Below are positions 7,697 to 12,844 of a stretch of DNA of 14,415 bases, piece after piece. The notes below the pieces were generated by a model. The model was not told the DNA's origin, ran no database searches, and saw only the letters and a program-made list of their open reading frames with translations. The DNA is from Bryobacteraceae bacterium (GTDB lineage Bacteria; Acidobacteriota; Terriglobia; Bryobacterales; Bryobacteraceae). Position 1 is the first letter of the stretch; each line of letters starts with the position of its first letter. Made by a program: the position numbers and the translations under genes. The stretch spans positions 1 through 14,415 of the forward strand of contig JACMLA010000577.1 in the NCBI GenBank assembly GCA_014379815.1. Reading direction: 5' to 3'.

Positions 7697-8749
7697 ATGC
7701 AATCCTCGCGCAGTTACCTTCTAATTCTTCTCGCCGCAATTCACGTAACCGCAACCGAGTGGCCCGTCCCCGACTGGAAGACAGCCAGGTCTCCACAGTC
7801 TTCCGGATTCAGCGGCGAGGGCCTGGAGCGCTACCGGGCATGGCTGAATAAGAGCGTTAGCGCGAAGCCGTGGGGGACCGTAATCGTCCGCCATGGGCGA
7901 GTGGTTTTCGAAGATTACGGCAGCGGTGCCTCCCGCGACAGCGTGTGGGAAATCGGCAGTCTCCGTAAGAGCGTATACAGTTCCCTGATCGGCATTGCCA
8001 TTCAGGAAGGAAAGTTGACGCTTGATACGCCGGTACACCAGATCTGGCCGCCGATCTTCGACCTCACAACGCAGGAGAAGGACAAGCGAATTCTCTACCG
8101 GCACCTCGCCACCGCGACGTCAGGCTGGCGTCTCCCCTCGCAACCCGGTGAATTCTGGCGCTACGACAACCTCGCTTTCTCAGCGGGACACGCGGCTCTC
8201 GCCCGACTCTACAACCTTCCCGACGACCGGATCGCACCCATGGTCGAGTCCAGAATCCGCAACGTCATCGGCGCGAAAAGCTGGAAAGTCTGGCATTACG
8301 AAGACGGTTGGGAAAAGAGTCCAGGACCAAAGCTCGCCGTCGATTCCAACATGCGCGACCTCGCAAAATATGGTTACCTGTGGCTTCGGAAAGGCCGCTG
8401 GCGCAAACGTCAGGTCGTTCCGGAAACTTACATTGCGGAAGCATCCCGCAACCAGGTCGTGCACCTCGGCCGCCATTATGGCTACTTGTGGATGACCAAC
8501 GACGGCCGCGTGGCTCTCCCCAGCGTACCCGCCGATGCGTTTTTCCACACCGGCACCGGCGGTGAGCGGCGGACCGTCCTACTGATCTGTCCCTCGCTCG
8601 ACCTAGTCGCCGTGATCGGTCACGACCGCTCGGCCTATAGCCTGACTCCGGTCGACATCAACGATCTCAAGGGTGCCTCTACAGGGGTCGACGCGTGGAT
8701 TGCGCAAGTGATGGCAGCCCTCAATATCACGACCTCACAAGCGAGGTAA
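7697..8749 (+). CDS. Exported serine hydrolase, beta-lactamase fold (class C/PBP-like)
   Basis: A 350-residue protein with a short N-terminal hydrophobic signal ([13 protein letters not shown], residues 7-19). The beta-lactamase/transpeptidase fold is marked by all three expected motifs: Ser88-Leu-Arg-Lys91 (SxxK) followed by the helix [19 protein letters not shown], Tyr156-Asp-Asn158 (YxN), and His284-Thr-Gly286 (the KTG equivalent, HTG). It is therefore probably a catalytically active periplasmic serine hydrolase. The family spans esterases, D-amino-acid peptidases and beta-lactamases, and HTG is more usual in the esterase/peptidase group than in resistance enzymes. The gene is flanked by typA (divergent, 146 bp) and the HxlR gene (convergent, 12 bp) and shows no operon partner. 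Confidence 0.85.
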   Translation: MQSSRSYLLILLAAIHVTATEWPVPDWKTARSPQSSGFSGEGLERYRAWLNKSVSAKPWGTVIVRHGRVVFEDYGSGASRDSVWEIGSLRKSVYSSLIGIAIQEGKLTLDTPVHQIWPPIFDLTTQEKDKRILYRHLATATSGWRLPSQPGEFWRYDNLAFSAGHAALARLYNLPDDRIAPMVESRIRNVIGAKSWKVWHYEDGWEKSPGPKLAVDSNMRDLAKYGYLWLRKGRWRKRQVVPETYIAEASRNQVVHLGRHYGYLWMTNDGRVALPSVPADAFFHTGTGGERRTVLLICPSLDLVAVIGHDRSAYSLTPVDINDLKGASTGVDAWIAQVMAALNITTSQAR

Positions 8750-8761
8750 AGCCTCGGCAAA

Positions 8762-9142
8762 TTACCGAACCTCCTGGCCAGCATCCATCCCGGCTTCCGG
8801 CTCAATCCTGCGAAGATCCTGAGCCTGCTCCGCCTGCCTCGCTTCTCCCCATGACTTCATTGCGGCAAAGATCGGTCTGAGTTCCCGCCCCTGCGCCGTC
8901 AGCCGATAGTGAACCAGACGCCCATTGCGTCTCGAACTAACCACGCCGTCCGCGACGAGTTCCGCCAGTTGCGTCGTCAGAACACGATCGGTAACACCTT
9001 CGACGAGGTTGCGCAGTTCACCATAGCTACGTCTCTCGGCTTCCAGCAGCTGGTACACAATCATCGCCTTCCAGCGAGCGGCAATGACGTTGATCGTCAT
9101 CTCGATCGGGCAAGTCGGCGCTTGTTTCCTTGGGATTGCCAT
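8762..9142 (-). CDS. HxlR-family winged-helix transcriptional regulator
   Basis: A 126-residue protein with the HxlR signature: CPIE near the N-terminus with Cys11, VIAARWKAMIVYQLL, the helix-turn-helix region YGELRNLVEGVTDRVLTTQL, and the wing VSSRRNGRLVHYRLTAQGRELRPI. HxlR dimers often sense aldehydes, quinones or electrophiles through the conserved N-terminal cysteine. The divergent aldo/keto reductase and SDR across 140 bp are the obvious targets, and the inverted repeat at 9148-9168 next to its start is a possible operator. The ATG at 9140-9142 has no well-placed Shine-Dalgarno, so translation may be leaderless or weak. The activating compound cannot be read from the sequence. Confidence 0.9.
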   Translation of the reverse strand: MAIPRKQAPTCPIEMTINVIAARWKAMIVYQLLEAERRSYGELRNLVEGVTDRVLTTQLAELVADGVVSSRRNGRLVHYRLTAQGRELRPIFAAMKSWGEARQAEQAQDLRRIEPEAGMDAGQEVR

Positions 9143-9147
9143 AAATT

Positions 9148-9168
9148 ACTACCAAATTTCTCCGTAGT
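9148..9168. promoter_or_regulatory. Candidate HxlR operator between the regulator and the AKR gene
   Basis: The inverted repeat ACTAC (9148-9152) / GTAGT (9164-9168), with an 11-base spacer, lies 6 bp upstream of the HxlR start, where an autoregulatory site would sit. The spacer contains CCAAATT on the + strand, and the same heptamer in the opposite orientation (AATTTGG) recurs at 9234-9240 in front of the AKR gene, inside the near-palindrome CCAATTTGG. This would fit paired regulator sites at both divergent promoters. Arms are short, so the call is tentative. Confidence 0.35.
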
Positions 9169-9282
9169 CTTGCAGCCTGCCGGGAACGCACAATCAGGGG
9201 GAGCACAACGTTCTGAACCCTCTGCCGCCTGCCAATTTGGATGCAGCAAGGACTGGAATGGCTCACTGGAAGGAGCCTGAAT

Positions 9283-10335
9283 ATGAACTATCAATTGCTT
9301 GGTCCCTCGGGCCTGCGCGTCTCCCAGCTCTGCCTCGGCGCTATGACGTTTGGGGAAGAATGGGGCTGGGGCAGTTCCGCGGAAACTGCGGGCACAATCT
9401 ATCAGTCATTTCGCGACGCTGGCGGCAATTTTGTCGACACCGCCGATGTCTACACCAACGGCAACAGCGAGCGTATCCTGGGACAGCTAATTGCCGGCCA
9501 CCGGCACGAAGTTGTCCTCGCTACCAAGTTCACGGCAGCCATGGGAACCGATCCCAACTCCGCTGGGAATCACCGTAAGAAAATCATGCAGTCCGTCGAG
9601 GCAAGTTTGCGGCGCCTCGCAACAGACTACATCGATCTCTACTGGGTTCATTCGTGGGACCAGATCACACCTGCCGCCGAGACGTTGCGCGCACTGGACG
9701 ATCTCGTCTCTCAGGGAAAAATCAACTACATAGGCAGTTCGGATACTCCAGCCTGGATCGTCTCCGAATCGAACGCTATCGCTGATCTCCGAGGCTGGGC
9801 ATCCTTCGCCGCCATTCAGGTCGAGTACAACTTGCTCGAGCGCACTGTGGAACGCGATCTCCTGCCGATGGCGAAACATCACGGCCTGGCCGTTCTCGCT
9901 TGGTCGCCTCTGGCCAACGGTTTACTCACAGGCAAATACCATGAGGGCGAGTCGCCTGACCCGCATTCCCGTCTCAACACTCCCGGACTCCCTCCAGACT
10001 GGACCCTGCACAAGGAGCGCGCCAGCCGGGTGGCCGAAGTAGTCGTCAACGTCGCCACTCAGCTGGGCCACCGTCCTGCACAGATCGCTTTGGCATGGCT
10101 GCGCCAGCAAGGTCCCAACGTGATTCCGATCCTCGGTGCGCGCAAACCAGAACAGTTCGCAGAGAATCTCCGGTCCCTTGACGTCGTCATTCCACAAAAC
10201 GCACTCGACCAGCTGAACCAGGTCAGCGCCGTGGATCTGGGTTTCCCCCAAACCTTCCTCTCCCGGGACTTACTCCGGTCACTCGTATTTGCTGGTCATC
10301 GCGACTCGATTCAAACTGCCCGCTTTCTTTTTTAG
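9283..10335 (+). CDS. Aldo/keto reductase
   Basis: A 350-residue aldo/keto reductase of the (beta/alpha)8 type, probably NADPH-dependent. The catalytic tetrad is complete: Asp52 (NFVDTADVY), Tyr57, Lys82 (ATKF) and His123 (WVHSWD). IGSSDTPAWIV, IQVEYNLLERTVERDLLP, LAWSPLANGLLTGKY and the C-terminal IPILGARKPEQFAENL are the usual cofactor-barrel segments. I choose the ATG at 9283 because GGAAGGAG (9268-9275) lies 7 bases upstream and the protein begins MNYQLLGPSGLRVS as the family does; an in-frame ATG at 9241 would add 14 atypical residues. It likely reduces an aldehyde or ketone. It is followed after 18 bp by an SDR gene, so they are probably one operon under the divergent HxlR regulator. 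Confidence 0.9.
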   Translation: MNYQLLGPSGLRVSQLCLGAMTFGEEWGWGSSAETAGTIYQSFRDAGGNFVDTADVYTNGNSERILGQLIAGHRHEVVLATKFTAAMGTDPNSAGNHRKKIMQSVEASLRRLATDYIDLYWVHSWDQITPAAETLRALDDLVSQGKINYIGSSDTPAWIVSESNAIADLRGWASFAAIQVEYNLLERTVERDLLPMAKHHGLAVLAWSPLANGLLTGKYHEGESPDPHSRLNTPGLPPDWTLHKERASRVAEVVVNVATQLGHRPAQIALAWLRQQGPNVIPILGARKPEQFAENLRSLDVVIPQNALDQLNQVSAVDLGFPQTFLSRDLLRSLVFAGHRDSIQTARFLF

Positions 10336-10353
10336 GGGTCACTTTCTAACGTC

Positions 10354-11061
10354 ATGGAAAATCAAAAAGTAGTGGTCATCGGCGGCTCGGAGGGCATTGG
10401 CCTTGCGGTCGCAAAAGGTGCAAGGGCCCTGGGAGCCGACGTGCTAATCGTCTCCCGAAATCCATCCAAACTCGAGGCCGCACGCATCGCCGTGCCAGGC
10501 CTTACTACTCACGCTGCCGACATCAACAATCGTTCCGAGCTGGCCTCCGTCTTTGCCCGGCTCGACCACCTCGATCACGTCTACGTCTCTGCTGGCAGCA
10601 CAAAAGTCGGCACTCCTCTCGAACAGGACCTCTCGCAATTCGAGGCTCCATTCAACGAAAGAGTCTGGGGATCTGTCGAGGTAGTTCGGGCGGCCCACTC
10701 CCGCATGCGCCCAGGAGGGTCCTTCACCTTCACCGGCGGTTTGTCCTCTGACCGACCCGTCAAAGGAGCCTGGGTGTCCGGTATCGCTACTGCCGCAGCC
10801 GAGCAGCTGGCTCGCGTACTCGCACTGGAACTGGCGCCGCTGCGTTTCAACGCCATCGCCCCCGGGTGGACCGATACACCGATGTGGGACCGTATTTTCG
10901 GTAATCAGAAAGCCGAGACTCTGCAGAAAGTCGTCAGCCGTCACCCAATCCCGCGAATCGTCACTGCGGATGAAGTCGCAAGCGCAGTAACGTTCCTCAT
11001 GCAGAACAAAGCCATCACAGGCGAGGTGATCCACATAGACTGCGGAGCACGTTTGGTCTAA
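10354..11061 (+). CDS. Atypical short-chain dehydrogenase/reductase lacking the YxxxK pair
   Basis: A 235-residue Rossmann protein of the SDR superfamily. The dinucleotide motif is GGSEGIG (10-16), an arginine near residue 35 (VSRNP) suggests NADP preference, YVSAGS (77-82) stands in for NNAG, and the late IAPGWTDTPMW and GEVIHIDCGARLV segments are typical. At the place of the catalytic YxxxK the sequence reads through VSGIATAAAE (141-150), so neither Tyr nor Lys is present where expected. Family groups related to Listeria Lin1944 are known to lack these residues. It may reduce its substrate by another mechanism, or bind NADP without classical SDR chemistry. It follows the aldo/keto reductase by 18 bp and is probably co-transcribed. 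Confidence 0.85.
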   Translation: MENQKVVVIGGSEGIGLAVAKGARALGADVLIVSRNPSKLEAARIAVPGLTTHAADINNRSELASVFARLDHLDHVYVSAGSTKVGTPLEQDLSQFEAPFNERVWGSVEVVRAAHSRMRPGGSFTFTGGLSSDRPVKGAWVSGIATAAAEQLARVLALELAPLRFNAIAPGWTDTPMWDRIFGNQKAETLQKVVSRHPIPRIVTADEVASAVTFLMQNKAITGEVIHIDCGARLV

Positions 11062-11091
11062 CGCGGCAACTATAAGGCTTGACGCAACCGG

Positions 11092-11120
11092 GCCTCTCAA
11101 GCGTCCAACGGTTGAGAGGC
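11092..11120 (+). promoter_or_regulatory. Hairpin covering the likely Shine-Dalgarno of the dehydrogenase gene
   Basis: A perfect 9-bp inverted repeat (GCCTCTCAA at 11092-11100, TTGAGAGGC at 11112-11120) encloses an 11-base loop that can form three further pairs (CGT 11102-11104 with ACG 11108-11110). The 3' arm contains GAGAGG, the only Shine-Dalgarno-like stretch before the ATG at 11133, so the folded RNA would hide it. Only three T residues follow, which makes it a poor intrinsic terminator for the SDR gene, although partial termination is possible. Confidence 0.5.
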
Positions 11121-11132
11121 TTTGAACCCTGA

Positions 11133-12047
11133 ATGAAGAGAAGTGTTGCCATCATCGGAACCGGATGGGTAGGGACCAGTGTGGCGATTTCTACGCTCCA
11201 CGCCGGCTTAGCAGACGAATTGCTCCTCCAGGACGTGCGTGAGGAGGTGGCCGAGGGCGAAGCTATGGATCTGGCACACGGCGCCTCTTTCTACCCATCC
11301 GCCACTGTCCAGACAGCAAAGATCGAAGAAATGGCGGACGCCGATGTGGTCGTGGTTGCGGCCGGACGGGGCGGCCGCCCAGGCGAATCCCGCCTGGAAC
11401 TCCTCCGCGAGAACGCAAACGTTATCAGAGAGATTGGCGAGAAACTCCGGGACTGTCGCGGCACCATTGTCATGGTCACCAACCCTGTGGATGTCCTGAC
11501 ACTCGTCATGAGCGAAGTCTCCCGGCTCCCTCCGGCGCGCGTCGTTGGTACCGGCACGATGCTTGATACAGCCCGGCTCAAACAAACCCTCAGCCACGCA
11601 TTGAACGTCAGCGCGCATTCCATCCATGCTTACGTGATCGGCGAGCACGGCGATACCGAAGTCGTCGTGTGGTCATCGGCACGCGTCGCAGGTATTCCGC
11701 TCAGAGACTGGGCAGGTTGGAGCGAGGAGAAGGAATCTTCGATCGCAGAAGAAGTCCGGAAGTCCGCCCACGAGGTCATTCGTCGCAAGGGCACCACCAA
11801 TCATGCAATCGGTCTGGTCACAGCCGACTTGCTGAAATGCCTGCTTCGCGACGAGCGCCGCATCCTGACCGTATCGCGTGTGCAAACGGGTTCCCAGGGA
11901 CTTCAAGGTGTTGCGTTGTCGCTTCCCGTCATCGTCGGGGCTGGCGGAGCATCCGAAGTGATTGAGCCCGATATCAGCCCGGAAGAGCGGGAGCGTCTCC
12001 TGCATTCTGCCGATGTATTGCGCGAGGCCGCAGCCACTCTCAAATAG
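11133..12047 (+). CDS. L-lactate/malate dehydrogenase-family 2-hydroxyacid dehydrogenase
   Basis: A 304-residue NAD-dependent LDH/MDH-superfamily enzyme. It shows GTGWVG (9-14), Asp34 for NAD ribose, NPVDVLT (117-123), LDTARLK with Asp145 and Arg148 (LDH 168 and 171), the LDH signature VIGEHGDTEVVVWS with catalytic His172 (LDH 195), and GTTNHAIG near the substrate loop. The overall pattern is LDH-like rather than MDH-like. The specificity position equivalent to LDH Gln102 (Arg in malate dehydrogenases) is Gly81 in GRGGRPGESR, while the following GESR with Arg87 (LDH 109) is intact. It should interconvert a 2-keto and a 2-hydroxy acid, but pyruvate/lactate is not certain; a larger side chain is possible. 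It is a single gene with a hairpin before its start and a weak inverted repeat at its stop. Confidence 0.88.
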   Translation: MKRSVAIIGTGWVGTSVAISTLHAGLADELLLQDVREEVAEGEAMDLAHGASFYPSATVQTAKIEEMADADVVVVAAGRGGRPGESRLELLRENANVIREIGEKLRDCRGTIVMVTNPVDVLTLVMSEVSRLPPARVVGTGTMLDTARLKQTLSHALNVSAHSIHAYVIGEHGDTEVVVWSSARVAGIPLRDWAGWSEEKESSIAEEVRKSAHEVIRRKGTTNHAIGLVTADLLKCLLRDERRILTVSRVQTGSQGLQGVALSLPVIVGAGGASEVIEPDISPEERERLLHSADVLREAAATLK

Positions 12048-12064
12048 GACTCTCCCGGTCCTAT
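12044..12064 (+). terminator. Weak candidate terminator after the dehydrogenase gene
   Basis: A perfect 7-bp inverted repeat (ATAGGAC at 12044-12050, GTCCTAT at 12058-12064) with a 7-base loop begins inside the stop codon of the dehydrogenase gene. The stem is AT-rich and no T-tract follows, so termination efficiency would be low. The position between an upstream gene end and a promoter favours a terminator. Confidence 0.35.
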
Positions 12065-12110
12065 ATTCGCCATCGTTTCAGCCACTTGCAAATCAGTTGC
12101 TTCTTTGCTG

Positions 12111-12140
12111 TTGACAGCCCTCCGGTCTATTTCTTATTCT
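12111..12140 (+). promoter_or_regulatory. Sigma-70-type promoter for the Fur-family gene
   Basis: A consensus -35 box TTGACA (12111-12116) is separated by 18 bp from a TATTCT -10 (12135-12140, four of six consensus bases). Transcription would start near 12147, 74 bp upstream of the preferred start codon at 12221 and about 24 bp upstream of the 18-bp palindrome. This is the clearest housekeeping-type promoter in the window. Confidence 0.55.
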
Positions 12141-12170
12141 GACAGAGCAGATAGTGATTAGTTTCAGTTA

Positions 12171-12188
12171 CTTGCGACATGTCGCAAG
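12171..12188. promoter_or_regulatory. Perfect 18-bp palindrome, candidate operator of the Fur-family regulator
   Basis: CTTGCGACATGTCGCAAG is a perfect 18-bp dyad with no central spacer. It lies just downstream of the predicted promoter and upstream of the Fur-family coding region. Dimeric regulators commonly autoregulate from such sites, so this is the best candidate operator in the window. It does not resemble the AT-rich classical Fur, PerR or Zur boxes, so either the family member has its own specificity or another factor binds here. It covers an in-frame ATG at 12179, which argues for a downstream start. Confidence 0.55.
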
Positions 12189-12220
12189 ACGAACCTGGTC
12201 ACTGGTATCTATCAGGAATT

Positions 12221-12658
12221 GTGGCGAACACACCATCAATGCTCGAGGAGCTCCGGCGAAAAGGCGTGCGAATCACGACGCAGCGGCGCGCCGTTCTGGA
12301 GATAGTAGCGGCAGCAACAAAGCACTGCGACGCCGCCACCCTGCTTCGCCACGCACGGCAGTTGCACGCCGGAATCGATCGCGCCACCGTCTACCGGACG
12401 TTGGACCTTCTGAAGAAACACGGACTGCTGAACGACCGCGATTGCGAGGCACCCGAGGGCTCCGATCACCTCCACTTGACATGCTTTGTCTGCGGAACGG
12501 TTGAGCACTGCACAAACGATATCTTTCCGCAGCTAAAAGCTGCGATTGCCCGGGACAGCGGGTTTGAAGTGCGGGAAGTACGGCTGGAGATCGGAGGCTG
12601 CTGCCGGCTTTGCATCCGGGGAGGCTCTACACACAAAGCACTGGAAATTTTCAATTAA
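12221..12658 (+). CDS. Fur-family metal-responsive transcriptional regulator
   Basis: A 145-residue protein from the GTG at 12221, the usual Fur/PerR/Zur size. The winged-helix part has GVRITTQRRAVLEIV and the recognition helix DRATVYRTLDLLKKHGL. The dimerisation part has HLHLTCFVCG and GGCCRLC, giving two CxxC pairs (Cys88/Cys91 and Cys128/Cys131) for a structural zinc. His35 (KHC) plus the two His of HLHL match one regulatory metal site. The other E. coli Fur site looks incomplete: Leu for Asp89, and Val for the His before LE near the C-terminus. The metal or signal sensed is therefore open. An AGGA lies close before GTG 12221; ATG 12239 and ATG 12179 (inside the palindrome) are alternatives. 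The TonB-dependent receptor downstream fits a role in metal or siderophore uptake. Confidence 0.88.
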   Translation: MANTPSMLEELRRKGVRITTQRRAVLEIVAAATKHCDAATLLRHARQLHAGIDRATVYRTLDLLKKHGLLNDRDCEAPEGSDHLHLTCFVCGTVEHCTNDIFPQLKAAIARDSGFEVREVRLEIGGCCRLCIRGGSTHKALEIFN

Positions 12659-12666
12659 CTAGAGAT

Positions 12667-12704
12667 GGCCTTGCGGCAAACTTTTGGCGAAGCACCGCAA
12701 GGCC
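12667..12704 (+). terminator. Strong hairpin directly after the Fur-family gene
   Basis: Perfect 10-bp arms GGCCTTGCGG (12667-12676) and CCGCAAGGCC (12695-12704) enclose an 18-base loop, starting 8 bases after the stop codon. The stem is long and GC-rich, as in intrinsic terminators, but no T-tract follows (TGATGATC). It may be a factor-assisted terminator, an mRNA 3'-end stabiliser, or a leader element of the downstream receptor gene. Confidence 0.5.
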
Positions 12705-12723
12705 TGATGATCGACAACCAGAA

Positions 12724-12760
12724 CGGCTGAGGACCTTCTTCATTCTAAAGCTCTCAGCCG
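12724..12760 (+). other. Second hairpin in the receptor leader
   Basis: Perfect 8-bp arms CGGCTGAG (12724-12731) and CTCAGCCG (12753-12760) with a 21-base loop lie 19 bases downstream of the first hairpin, in the 186-bp gap before the TonB-dependent receptor. No T-tract follows. A weak TATACG (12765-12770) comes right after it, but I see no matching -35. The rest of the gap up to the GGGAG (12830-12834) ribosome binding site shows no other structure. Confidence 0.4.
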
Positions 12761-12844
12761 ATCGTATACGCCAGGCTACCGTCGCGATGAACAGCGGCGC
12801 GCCCGGTCTCCACAAAGAAAAGCAGAATCGGGAGTAAACACGAC

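Noticed and set aside
7551..7796. N-terminal extension of typA (open frame upstream to 7796)
   Set aside because: The extra 82 residues have no TypA similarity and overlap the start of the divergent serine hydrolase. The family N-terminus begins at [16 protein letters not shown], right after GTG 7550.
8742..8766. Inverted repeat between the serine hydrolase and HxlR gene ends as a bidirectional terminator
   Set aside because: Two competing 5-bp stems (CGAGG/CCTCG and GGTAA/TTACC) are short and lack T-tracts; chance pairing is likely.
9241..9282. Upstream in-frame ATG for the aldo/keto reductase
   Set aside because: The ATG at 9283 has a strong, well-spaced GGAAGGAG, and the family N-terminus starts there.
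12610..12837. Small open frame between the Fur-family gene and the receptor
   Set aside because: It starts inside the Fur-family gene, runs through both hairpins, lacks a ribosome binding site and has no recognisable features.
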